Positions 35,577 through 43,987 of a stretch of 64,000 nucleotides of DNA are shown here, piece by piece. The notes beneath the pieces are model-generated. The model ran no database searches, was not told the origin of the DNA, and worked only from the letters and a program-made list of their open reading frames with translations. The translations under genes and the position numbers were made by a program. Within the stretch, counting starts at the first letter, position 1, and each line of letters opens with the position of its first letter. The stretch spans positions 186,001-250,000 of the forward strand of contig OMWV01000037.1 of assembly GCA_900314845.1 (NCBI GenBank). The letters run 5' to 3'. This stretch comes from an uncultured Eubacteriales bacterium. GTDB lineage: Bacteria; Bacillota; Clostridia; Lachnospirales; Lachnospiraceae.

Positions 35577-36145
35577 GGCTTTCCCTGACATATGTACTGA
35601 TAGCGATAAACCTGCTGATATTTATAGCAGAGATTCCTGTTGGGGGAAGTACCAACAGGGAGACGTCACTGAGGTTCGGTGCCCAGTACACCCCTCTGCT
35701 GGAGAGAGGCCAGTGGTTCCGCCTCTTTTCCTCCCTGTTCGTCCACTGCGGATTCTGGCACCTGATCTGCAATATGTATTCCCTCTACTGTCTCGGGCCT
35801 GCGCTGGAGAATATATTCGGCAAAACTGTATTTCTCATCATCTACCTGCTGTCAGGCATCTGCGGAAATCTGCTGACATGGAAACTGGAAAAAATGAAGG
35901 GGGATTACCGGGTTTCCATGGGGGCCTCCGGAGCAGTATTCGGCCTTCTGGGATCCTGCCTTGTTCTGGCCGTGCTGCCTGCAACAGCGCATGTATTTTC
36001 CATCCGGGGGATCATCAGCGTACTTATCGTGAATATTGTTTACGGAGTGACCAATAAGTCCATCAACAATGCAGCCCATCTCGGGGGATTCGCCGGGGGA
36101 GCGGTCATTACTCTTATCCTTGCGGCCATCATGAAAATGTTTTAA
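35573..36145 (+). CDS. Rhomboid family intramembrane serine protease
   Basis: A 190-residue six-helix rhomboid protease. The catalytic serine is Ser119 in MGASGAVFGLLG and the catalytic histidine His169 in NNAAHLGGFAGG. The HxxxN-type motif of helix 2 (HCGFWHLICNMYSL) is present. The length is that of the minimal bacterial form. Its substrate is unknown. A hairpin without T-run follows (36151-36184). Confidence 0.92.
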   Translation: MRLSLTYVLIAINLLIFIAEIPVGGSTNRETSLRFGAQYTPLLERGQWFRLFSSLFVHCGFWHLICNMYSLYCLGPALENIFGKTVFLIIYLLSGICGNLLTWKLEKMKGDYRVSMGASGAVFGLLGSCLVLAVLPATAHVFSIRGIISVLIVNIVYGVTNKSINNAAHLGGFAGGAVITLILAAIMKMF

Positions 36146-36150
36146 TCTAT

Positions 36151-36184
36151 GTCTGGCAGAGCTTTTTCGAAAGTACTGCCAGAC
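36151..36184 (+). other. Intergenic hairpin before folC
   Basis: GTCTGGCAG (36151-36159) pairs with CTGCCAGAC (36176-36184) around a 16-base loop that has a small CTTT/AAAG inner stem. No T-run follows. It may be a weak terminator of the rhomboid gene or a leader element of folC. Confidence 0.45.
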
Positions 36185-36209
36185 AATGTTTAGAAAGGCA
36201 GTCTTTCTT

Positions 36210-37502
36210 ATGAATTACGCTGAAGCTATGGATTATGTGAAAAAATCCTCCGGCAGCGGCATCCGGCCCGGGCTTGAAAGAATTTCATCTCTGCTTGAGC
36301 TTCTGGGAAACCCGCAGGAAAAGAAACCGGTCATCCATGTTGCCGGCACGAACGGGAAGGGGTCTGTATGTACCTATATTGCATCTATCCTGAATAAGGC
36401 TGGATACCGTACAGGCAGATACATATCCCCTCCTGTCTTTGGATACCGGGAGATCATACAGACAGATGGAAAGTGGATATCAGAGCAGGCCGCGGCAGAC
36501 TGCGTCAGCAGGGTAAAAGAGGCTGCCATGAAAGATGACGGTCTGAGGAATGATCCGCCTACATCCTTTGAGATAGAAACGGCCATGGCCTATCTGTATC
36601 TGGCTGAGTCGGATACGGATATCCTGGTCATTGAAACCGGTATGGGCGGGCGGCTGGACGCGACAAATGTCGTGAAGCATCCTCTTGCCAGCGTTATCAC
36701 ATCCATAAGCCTGGATCATATGAGATTTCTCGGCACAGACACCCGGTCTATTGCGCGGGAGAAGGGCGGTATCATAAAAGAAGGCCGGCCTGCCATCGTA
36801 TGCGGGGATGACCCGGCAGCTCTTGGCTCCCTGACAGCTATATGCAGAGAAAGGGATGCTCAGTGCTTTATCGTAAAAACATCCGATATCCGCGACTCTT
36901 GCCTTGATCTGACAGGAGATCTTCCGGTGCGGACATTTTCCTACCGGGGCCTGTCCCTGAAGACGTATATGGCCGGCAGCTATGAACCGCTGAATGCGGC
37001 TCTTGCCATAAGAACCTGTCAGGAGGCTGGTCTTGACATCAATAAGCAGGCTCTGATAGAAGGCATCAGCAGCGCAAGATGGCCCGGCCGCTTTGAGATC
37101 ATCAGAAAAGATATCCCTGTCCTGATCGACGGAGCGCACAACCCTGCCGGAGCCAGAGCTCTGGTGAGATCTGCCCGGGAGTACCTGGGAGAAAAAAAGA
37201 TCATCCTCATGATGGCTGTATTTGCGGACAAATCCTACGACGAGATCCTGTCCATCATGTCAGACCTGTCTGACACGATCATCGTATTTCGGTCAAAGTC
37301 CCCCCGGGGACTTGATCTTGACCAGCTTTCACAGGCGGCCGGCAGGCATTTTTGTCATGTTTTTCCGGCTGGCTCCTATGCCCGGGCTGTAGAACTGGCA
37401 AAGCAGCTGGCGGCGGAACACAAGGCAGCTGTGCTGCAGTTTGGAACCTTAAGCGTCATTTCTGATATGGAAGATCTATGGAAAGAAGATAAATACTTAT
37501 GA
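36210..37502 (+). CDS. folC: Folylpolyglutamate/dihydrofolate synthase
   Basis: FolC (430 residues) adds glutamate to folates and may also make dihydrofolate. The P-loop HVAGTNGKGSVCTYIASIL and the loops GRYISPPVFGYREII and LVIETGMGGRLDATNVV are clear, as is ARWPGRFEII with DGAHNPAGA in the C-terminal domain. ATG 36210 matches the usual MNY start and follows GAAAGG; an in-frame ATG lies eight codons upstream. It overlaps folP by 4 bases. Confidence 0.93.
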   Translation: MNYAEAMDYVKKSSGSGIRPGLERISSLLELLGNPQEKKPVIHVAGTNGKGSVCTYIASILNKAGYRTGRYISPPVFGYREIIQTDGKWISEQAAADCVSRVKEAAMKDDGLRNDPPTSFEIETAMAYLYLAESDTDILVIETGMGGRLDATNVVKHPLASVITSISLDHMRFLGTDTRSIAREKGGIIKEGRPAIVCGDDPAALGSLTAICRERDAQCFIVKTSDIRDSCLDLTGDLPVRTFSYRGLSLKTYMAGSYEPLNAALAIRTCQEAGLDINKQALIEGISSARWPGRFEIIRKDIPVLIDGAHNPAGARALVRSAREYLGEKKIILMMAVFADKSYDEILSIMSDLSDTIIVFRSKSPRGLDLDQLSQAAGRHFCHVFPAGSYARAVELAKQLAAEHKAAVLQFGTLSVISDMEDLWKEDKYL

Positions 37503-38308
37503 AGATAGGCGGAAAAATTTTTGATACGAATAAGACATCTGTCATGGCTGTCATGAACGTTACACCGGACTCCTTTTCTGACGGCGGCAAATACAAAGAT
37601 CTGGACGATATACGCCGGGCAGCCGCTTCCATGATAGAGGAGGGAGCCGACCTGATCGATATAGGCGGGGAATCCACTCACCCCGGCTACACGATGATAT
37701 CATGTCAGGAAGAAATTGACCGCATCATGCCGGCGCTTGAATGTATAAAAAAAGAATTTGACATTCCTGTGTCCGTCGATACCTACAAACCCCAGGTTGC
37801 CCGCGCTGCCGCGGCAGCCGGCTGCGATATGATAAACGATATCTGGGGACTGAAGTATGACAGGCAGATGGCAGATGTCATAGCAGATGCAAAGCTGCCC
37901 TGCGTTCTCATGCACAACAGAAAAGAGGCCGTCTACGGGAACTTCCTGGCGGACTGCCTTAATGATCTGAAGGAGACACTGGACATTGCCTCCCGTGCCG
38001 GTATAAAGAAAGATAAGATCATTCTTGATCCCGGGGTCGGCTTTGCAAAATCTTATGAACAGAACCTGATCGTGCTCAGGCATCTGAAGGATTTTAACAA
38101 GCTTAACCTGCCTCTGCTGCTGGGAACATCACGAAAGTCTGTGATAGGCCTGACGCTGAAGGAGCCGGTAACAGAAAGACTGGAGGGCACCCTGACTACA
38201 ACAGTACTGGCCGTGCTTGCCGGCTGGTCCTTCGTCAGAGTACACGACGTAAAAGCCAATGTAAGGGCAATAAAAATGACAAAAGCCATACTGGAAGCGG
38301 AAGAATAA
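37499..38308 (+). CDS. folP: Dihydropteroate synthase
   Basis: FolP (269 residues) joins the pterin pyrophosphate to p-aminobenzoate. It has MAVMNVTPDSFSDGGKY, LIDIGGESTHPGY, the VDTYKPQVARAAAAAGCDMIND loop, DKIILDPGVGFAKSYEQNL, GTSRKSVIG and a final RVHDVKA. It sits directly before the FolB-FolK part of the next gene, which makes its pterin substrate. Confidence 0.96.
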   Translation: MKIGGKIFDTNKTSVMAVMNVTPDSFSDGGKYKDLDDIRRAAASMIEEGADLIDIGGESTHPGYTMISCQEEIDRIMPALECIKKEFDIPVSVDTYKPQVARAAAAAGCDMINDIWGLKYDRQMADVIADAKLPCVLMHNRKEAVYGNFLADCLNDLKETLDIASRAGIKKDKIILDPGVGFAKSYEQNLIVLRHLKDFNKLNLPLLLGTSRKSVIGLTLKEPVTERLEGTLTTTVLAVLAGWSFVRVHDVKANVRAIKMTKAILEAEE

Positions 38309-38343
38309 GAAGCACATGCAAAGACAGGCAGGAGGAATAATAT

Positions 38344-40323
38344 ATGTGGGAAAACAGCAGTGACAGGATTTCTTTAAGAGGTCTGGAGGTCTATGCATTT
38401 CATGGCTGCATGCCGCAGGAAAAAACGCTGGGTCAGAAGTTTATCATAAACGCGGATCTTATGTTCGATCTTGCGGGGCCTGCAAGGAATGATGACCTGA
38501 AAGAATCCGTTAATTACGCCAGGCTCTGTGAACAGATAAAGAGCTGGATGGGAGGCAAGTCCTATGACCTCATAGAGACGGCCGCAGATCTTCTTGCTAG
38601 GAAGATCCTTGTCGAATATCCTATCGTAAGAAAAGTATGTATAGAGATAGAGAAACCCCATGCTCCCGCAGCATTTCACTTTGATACGGTCTTTGCCCGC
38701 GTAGAAAGGGCCCGTCATACCGTGTATCTGAGCCTGGGAAGCAATATGGGCAGCCGCGAGGAAAACATAGCCGATGCCATAGACATGATGGACGGGCGCA
38801 GCGATATTGATATAAAGGTCTGCTCTCAGCTTTATGAGACAAAGCCCTACGGCTTCACGGATCAGCCCGATTTCATAAATGCCTGCGCCCAGGCAGAGAC
38901 GATCCTTGATCCTGCTCAGCTGCTCGAAGTCATACATGTCATAGAAAAAAGTCTTGGCCGGGAGAGGCTTCAGCACTGGGGACCCCGAACAGTGGATATC
39001 GACATCATATTCTACGATGACCTGGTCCTGGACACGCAGACCCTGCATATCCCTCATATCGACATGCAGAACAGAATGTTCGTCCTCAAGCCTCTCGCGG
39101 AGATCGCCCCCTATATCAGACATCCCTATCTTGGCAAAACAGTCAGTCAGATGCTCTCAGACCTTCCGGAAGAAGAGGACGATGTCACGGATCTGGGAGA
39201 ACTGCGGGAAAAAATTGACGGGATTGACAGCCATATCGTATCTCTGATCGAGAAAAGGATAAAAGTCTCTGAGGATGTAGCCCGGTATAAGATCGGGACG
39301 GGAAAACCGGTCTACGACCCTGTCCGGGAAAGAGAAAAGATAGACACCATCCGGTCAAAAGTCTCCACTGATTTCAACAAAAGGAGTATGGAAGCCCTCT
39401 TTAATCAGATCATGACCATCAGCCGCAGCAGGCAGTACGAACTGATAGCCGAGAACAGCGGGGAAAGCTTTGGATTTACAAAAGTTGCCTCATTTGACAG
39501 AAATGCAGAAAAAGTCTGCTATCAGGGGGTAGAGGGGGCCTATGGGCACCAGGCCGCCAAAGGATATTTCGGGGACAATACCCGGCTCTATCATGTCGAG
39601 ACATTTGCTGATGTCCTGAGAGAAGTCAGTGAGGGCAGAGCAGAATACGGGGTGCTCCCCATAGAAAATTCCTCCACCGGCATCATAACAGATGTCTATG
39701 ATCTGCTCAGCCTCTATGATATCTGCGTCACAGGAGAATATGTCGTAAAGGTAGACCATGTACTTCTGGGTCTTGAAGGGGCACGCGAGCGCAACATAAA
39801 AACCGTATTTTCCCATCCCCAGGGACTCATGCAGTGCAGCCAGTACCTGTCCTCAAAGCCCGATTGGAACCAGATCAGTCTGAAGAATACAGCCGTAAGC
39901 GCCAGACGCGTCCTGGAGGGAGGAGATCCCACCCAGGCGGCCATAGCCGGCAGAAACGCGGCACAGTATTATCATCTTTCCGTACTTAAGGATAATATAA
40001 GCGACACAGAGAATAATTCAACGAAATTTATCATAATAAAGAAGGAGAAGCAGTTTGAGGAAAATGCCAATGATATCAGCATTACATTTGAACTGCGCCA
40101 CGAATCAGGAAGTCTCTACCATATACTCGGCTTCATCATCTACAACCATCTGAATATGAACAAGATAGAGTCCCGCCCCATAAAAGGAGAAAAGTGGAAA
40201 TACCGCTTCTTTATCGATTTCGACGGCAACCTGTCCGACGCTCCTGTCCGGGACGCCCTCAAGGGCATAGAGCAGGAATCCGACAATTTTAAGATTCTTG
40301 GCAATTACATCCAGGTCCTGTAG
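38344..40323 (+). CDS. FolB-FolK-PheA triple fusion (folate and phenylalanine enzymes in one chain)
   Basis: A single 659-residue frame. Residues 1 to about 124 are dihydroneopterin aldolase (FolB): LRGLEVYAFHGCMPQEKTLGQ and EIEKPHAPAAFHFDTV. About 126-275 are the pterin pyrophosphokinase (FolK): YLSLGSNMGSREENI, RLQHWGPRTVDIDIIFYDD and IPHIDMQNRMFVLKPL. About 283-365 are a chorismate mutase (LGELREKIDGIDSHIVSLIEKR). About 390-568 are prephenate dehydratase (YQGVEGAYGHQAA, IENSSTGIITDVYDLL, FSHPQGLMQCSQYL, NNSTKFIII). The end (about 578-655) is an ACT domain with ESRPIKGEKWKYRFFIDFDG. FolB-FolK fusions are known; the addition of a full P-protein is unusual. The junction near residue 275-285 has no stop and no in-frame ATG. 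TAG of this gene overlaps the next promoter. Confidence 0.93.
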   Translation: MWENSSDRISLRGLEVYAFHGCMPQEKTLGQKFIINADLMFDLAGPARNDDLKESVNYARLCEQIKSWMGGKSYDLIETAADLLARKILVEYPIVRKVCIEIEKPHAPAAFHFDTVFARVERARHTVYLSLGSNMGSREENIADAIDMMDGRSDIDIKVCSQLYETKPYGFTDQPDFINACAQAETILDPAQLLEVIHVIEKSLGRERLQHWGPRTVDIDIIFYDDLVLDTQTLHIPHIDMQNRMFVLKPLAEIAPYIRHPYLGKTVSQMLSDLPEEEDDVTDLGELREKIDGIDSHIVSLIEKRIKVSEDVARYKIGTGKPVYDPVREREKIDTIRSKVSTDFNKRSMEALFNQIMTISRSRQYELIAENSGESFGFTKVASFDRNAEKVCYQGVEGAYGHQAAKGYFGDNTRLYHVETFADVLREVSEGRAEYGVLPIENSSTGIITDVYDLLSLYDICVTGEYVVKVDHVLLGLEGARERNIKTVFSHPQGLMQCSQYLSSKPDWNQISLKNTAVSARRVLEGGDPTQAAIAGRNAAQYYHLSVLKDNISDTENNSTKFIIIKKEKQFEENANDISITFELRHESGSLYHILGFIIYNHLNMNKIESRPIKGEKWKYRFFIDFDGNLSDAPVRDALKGIEQESDNFKILGNYIQVL

Positions 40324-40350
40324 ACATGTCCCGCAGAGATACGATATAAT
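40321..40350 (+). promoter_or_regulatory. Promoter of the xpaC-telA pair
   Basis: TAGACA (40321-40326), which includes the stop codon of the preceding gene, then 18 bases and TATAAT (40345-40350). A short hairpin GAGCAG (40372-40377)/CTGCTC (40382-40387) lies in the leader. Confidence 0.6.
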
Positions 40351-40412
40351 AAGAAAGCAGGCAAATATCAGGAGCAGTTATCTGCTCTCCACTGGCTGAA
40401 GGAGGAAATGAT

Positions 40413-41624
40413 ATGGCAGATGATCATAAAACATCACCCGCCGACGCAATACAGGATGTAATAGACAAGGCGCTGGACTCAAAGAATTACTCCTCCCTGA
40501 ACAGGGATATCAATGACTCCATAAAGTCTGTCTTCGATGAACTGAACATCAACGTCAACATCAGCGACCATATAAAGAAAGACACCGCATCGCCGGAGAA
40601 TAAAAAGCCGGATCAGAAAGAGAAAATAGAAAGACCGATCGCTGCCCGCACGAGCAGGGAGTCTCTCCCGGCAACCGTGCTGACAGCTCTCGGGGCGACA
40701 TTTACCGCAATATTTGCCCTCTCGGAATTTGTTGTTGTCATGCTCAGCAGCGCGATAGAGAAATTTGCACGCGCAGGCTTTATCACATTTATTGTCCTGC
40801 TCCCCCTGCTTCTCATTTCTATATTTGTGCTCGTCAAGGGTACGCGCATGAACAGCCGGATAAAGCGCTTTAAAAAATATCTCCGGATCATAGGCAGCAG
40901 GAAAAGCGTTGAAGTAAAGGAACTGGCTGACGGAATCGGCAGATCGGCAAAATATACAGCCCAGGACCTGAAGAATATGATAGACAGGGACTTCTTTACA
41001 AATGCCCACCTTGACACACTGGGAACCAGGCTCATGCTGGATCAGGACGCCTATGACGAATATCTCAGGTCCATGCAGCAGTACCGGCAGAAGGCAGAAA
41101 AGGAATATGAGACAGAGAAGATATTCTCGGCTGAGGGCACGGGGAATAACCAGGAACTGGCCAGCACCCTGGAAGAGGGGGGAAGGTACTTAAAAGAGAT
41201 CCATAATATCGGCGACAGCATTGCCAACAAAGAATTTTCCCAAAAGACAAAGAAACTGGAAGAACTGGTGGCAAAGATCTTTGTATCCGTGCGCAGAAAG
41301 CCGGATCAGCTCTACAAGCTCCGCAGATTTATGAATTATTATATGCCGACGACCGTAAAGCTCCTCAAAGCATACAAGGAGCTTGAAGGGCAGGAGACAG
41401 AGGGCGAAACTATCGAAAAGTCCAGACATGAGATAGAAGACGCCGTGGACAGTATCATTTACGCATACGAAAAGCTTCTGGACAGCTTTTTCATCGATTC
41501 AGCAGTTGACATAAGCTCTGATATCACAGTGCTTGAGAGTATGTTTGCCCAGGAAGGGCTGAGCAGAGATCCTTTTGAAAAGGATACGCCCGGATCAGGC
41601 AGACAGGAAGCGGGAAACAAATAA
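40413..41624 (+). CDS. XpaC-like membrane protein
   Basis: A 403-residue protein with a charged N-terminus, two adjacent membrane segments (about 85-107 and 116-140), and a cytoplasmic C-terminal region rich in helices. KELADGIGRSAKYTAQDLKNMIDRDFF resembles a small winged-helix-like segment, and VRRKPDQLYKLRRFMNYYMPTTVKLLKAYKEL is the hallmark of the XpaC family (named for 5-bromo-4-chloroindolyl phosphate hydrolysis). The immediate neighbour is telA, a pairing seen in many Firmicutes. The biochemical role is not known. GAAGGAGG precedes the ATG. Confidence 0.82.
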   Translation: MADDHKTSPADAIQDVIDKALDSKNYSSLNRDINDSIKSVFDELNINVNISDHIKKDTASPENKKPDQKEKIERPIAARTSRESLPATVLTALGATFTAIFALSEFVVVMLSSAIEKFARAGFITFIVLLPLLLISIFVLVKGTRMNSRIKRFKKYLRIIGSRKSVEVKELADGIGRSAKYTAQDLKNMIDRDFFTNAHLDTLGTRLMLDQDAYDEYLRSMQQYRQKAEKEYETEKIFSAEGTGNNQELASTLEEGGRYLKEIHNIGDSIANKEFSQKTKKLEELVAKIFVSVRRKPDQLYKLRRFMNYYMPTTVKLLKAYKELEGQETEGETIEKSRHEIEDAVDSIIYAYEKLLDSFFIDSAVDISSDITVLESMFAQEGLSRDPFEKDTPGSGRQEAGNK

Positions 41625-41653
41625 GACTCACAGATCAGTTGGAGGATCAAAAA

Positions 41654-42829
41654 ATGAGCGATACAAAAATTGAATTAAAACTTGACCCGGTCATGACTAC
41701 TCCCGATGTAAAAAAGGAAATAGAGATCTCCGCAGCCCAGGAAGCGGCACAGGCATCCGCCGATGCTGCCAAGAAGGCGCAGGAGATTGACGACAGTATG
41801 CTCAACGATGATGAGAAAAAAGCCATCGCGGCATTTTCCAAGCAGATAGATCTTACAAACTCATCGCAGATCATCCAGTACGGGGCTTCCGCCCAGCAGA
41901 AGGTCGCACAGTTTTCCGAGAGCGCTCTTGAGAATGTGAAGACAAAGGATCTGGGAGACGTAGGAAATATGATATCAGACGTTGTGACAGAGCTCCGCAG
42001 CTTTGACGTGGACGAACAGGATAAGGGCATACTCGGCTTCTTCAAGAAGGGCTCCAATAAGGTGACTGCCCTGAAGGCGAAATATGCCAAGGCAGAGACA
42101 AATGTCAACGCCATCGTAGACGAGCTTGAGAAGCATAAGATCACTCTCATGAAAGACGTTGCCACCCTTGACAAGCTCTATGAGATGAATGTGACCTACT
42201 ATAAGGAGCTGACCATGTATATCCTAGCCGGCAAGAAAAAGATAGAGGAGACCCAGGCCGTTGACCTGCTCAGACTGAAAGAGAAGGCTCTGGCATCCGG
42301 CAAACAGGAGGATGCCCAGGCAGTCGCTGATCTGGAAGCCCAGATAGACAGATTTGACAAAAAGATCCACGACCTTGAACTGACCCGCGTGATCTCCATG
42401 CAGATGGCGCCTCAGATCCGCCTTGTCCAGAACAACGATGTTGTCATGTCCGACAAGATCCAGAGCACGATCGTCAACACAATCCCCCTCTGGAAGAGCC
42501 AGATGGTCATCGCCCTCGGGCTTGCCAACTCCCAGAGAGCTGCCCAGGCTCAGAGAGAAGTATCCGACCTGACAAATGAGATGCTCAAGAAGAACGCGGC
42601 CAAGCTCAGAGAGACATCCGTAGAGGTGGCCAGGGAATCTGAGAGAGGCATCGTTGACATTGAAACACTGAAGGCAACAAATGAGCAGCTGATCGGAACT
42701 CTCGATGAAGTAGTCCAGATCCAGACAGAGGGCAGGGCCAAGAGAAGAGCTGCGGAAGGGGAACTTATCAAGATAGAGAATGACCTTCGCGAAAAGCTCC
42801 TCAGCATGAAGAAGGAGCAGGAGCTGTAA
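41654..42829 (+). CDS. TelA-family toxic anion resistance protein
   Basis: A 391-residue soluble, largely coiled-coil protein of the TelA family, associated with resistance to tellurite and to cell-envelope stress in several bacteria. Typical stretches are YGASAQQKVAQFSESAL, VTYYKELTMYILAGKKKIEE, QMAPQIRLVQNNDVVMSDKIQSTIVNTIPLWKSQMVIALGL (the family core, cited in parts), and ETLKATNEQLIGTLDEVVQIQ. ATG 41654 follows TTGGAGGATC; the TTG five codons upstream overlaps that site. A terminator follows. Confidence 0.88.
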   Translation: MSDTKIELKLDPVMTTPDVKKEIEISAAQEAAQASADAAKKAQEIDDSMLNDDEKKAIAAFSKQIDLTNSSQIIQYGASAQQKVAQFSESALENVKTKDLGDVGNMISDVVTELRSFDVDEQDKGILGFFKKGSNKVTALKAKYAKAETNVNAIVDELEKHKITLMKDVATLDKLYEMNVTYYKELTMYILAGKKKIEETQAVDLLRLKEKALASGKQEDAQAVADLEAQIDRFDKKIHDLELTRVISMQMAPQIRLVQNNDVVMSDKIQSTIVNTIPLWKSQMVIALGLANSQRAAQAQREVSDLTNEMLKKNAAKLRETSVEVARESERGIVDIETLKATNEQLIGTLDEVVQIQTEGRAKRRAAEGELIKIENDLREKLLSMKKEQEL

Positions 42830-42886
42830 GAAGGCCTTCAGGCAGCAGGCCGGCTTTACGCCCCTAACCCCTATACAGGAAGAAAA

Positions 42887-42927
42887 GTAACCGGAACCGG
42901 TATCTATACTGATCCGGTTACATTTTT
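42887..42927 (+). terminator. Terminator after telA
   Basis: GTAACCGGA (42887-42895) pairs with TCCGGTTAC (42913-42921) around a 17-base loop, followed by A and five Ts. Confidence 0.75.
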
Positions 42928-42947
42928 ATAGGCGGGAGGCATATTAC

Positions 42948-43958
42948 ATGAATATCAGGCAGCAGCAGGAAGAGTGGGAGAGGCAGCATCTGAGTCCTTT
43001 TGCCTCTCTTAGCTGCGATTCGCAGGGAAGAGACAGACCGGAACCCCAGTGTGATATCAGGCCGGTCTATCAGAGAGACAGAGACCGGATCCTCCACTCA
43101 AAGTCTTTCCGCAGGATGAAGCACAAAACGCAGGTATTTCTCGCGCCTATGGGAGACCACTACAGGACAAGACTGACTCACACCCTGGAAGTAGCCCAGA
43201 TTGCCAGGACCATTTCAAGGGCTTTGCGCCTTAACGAGGACCTCACGGAGGCCATCGCCCTGGGGCATGACCTGGGGCACACCCCATTCGGCCACGCAGG
43301 AGAGAGCATCCTCGATCAGGTCTGCCCGGAAGGATTCAAGCACTATGAACAGAGTGTCCGCGTGGTGGAGGTCCTGGAGAACGATGGAAAGGGTCTGAAT
43401 CTGACGAAGGAAGTCAGGGACGGGATCCTGCGCCACGGCACCTCCATGATGCCCTCCACACCGGAAGGCAGGGTCGTCAGGCTCTCAGATAAGATTGCCT
43501 ATATCAATCATGATATCGATGATGCCATCAGGGGCAGGATCATCACAGATGAAGATATTCCTCTGAGATTCCGCAAGGTGTTGGGCGACACAAAAAAAGA
43601 CCGGCTGAACTGCCTCATCCACGATGTGATATTCAGCAGTCTGGATCAGGAAGACATCGCCATGTCAGCCGAGATAGAGAAGGCTATGTTCGGCCTTCGC
43701 TCCTATATGTTCAAGAGTGTTTACACAAACCCCGTGGCCAAGGACCAGGAGGCCAAGGCCCAGAATCTTCTGCGCGTGCTCTATGAACACTTTATGCACC
43801 ACGAAGACCAGCTGCCTGCAGAATACCGAAATCTCATTGAGCAGGAAGAGTGCAGCCGGGCCCGCGCCGTCTGCGACTATATAGCGGGAATGACAGACCA
43901 ATACGCCATAGCCATGTACGAGGAACTCTATGTCCCCAAGGCCTGGAAAGTATTTTAA
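42948..43958 (+). CDS. dgt: Deoxyguanosine triphosphate triphosphohydrolase-like HD protein
   Basis: A 336-residue HD-domain dNTPase of the Dgt family, which removes triphosphate from dNTPs. Visible are RPVYQRDRDRILHSKSFRRMKHKTQVF, the metal site RTRLTHTLEVAQIAR and ALGHDLGHTPFGHAGE with its HD pair, and LSDKIAYINHDIDDA. It is the short form common upstream of dnaG in Clostridia. The exact substrate range is not known. GCGGGAGG precedes the ATG. Confidence 0.92.
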   Translation: MNIRQQQEEWERQHLSPFASLSCDSQGRDRPEPQCDIRPVYQRDRDRILHSKSFRRMKHKTQVFLAPMGDHYRTRLTHTLEVAQIARTISRALRLNEDLTEAIALGHDLGHTPFGHAGESILDQVCPEGFKHYEQSVRVVEVLENDGKGLNLTKEVRDGILRHGTSMMPSTPEGRVVRLSDKIAYINHDIDDAIRGRIITDEDIPLRFRKVLGDTKKDRLNCLIHDVIFSSLDQEDIAMSAEIEKAMFGLRSYMFKSVYTNPVAKDQEAKAQNLLRVLYEHFMHHEDQLPAEYRNLIEQEECSRARAVCDYIAGMTDQYAIAMYEELYVPKAWKVF

Positions 43959-43987
43959 ACATCATAATTTCTGGAAGGTGTATCGAT

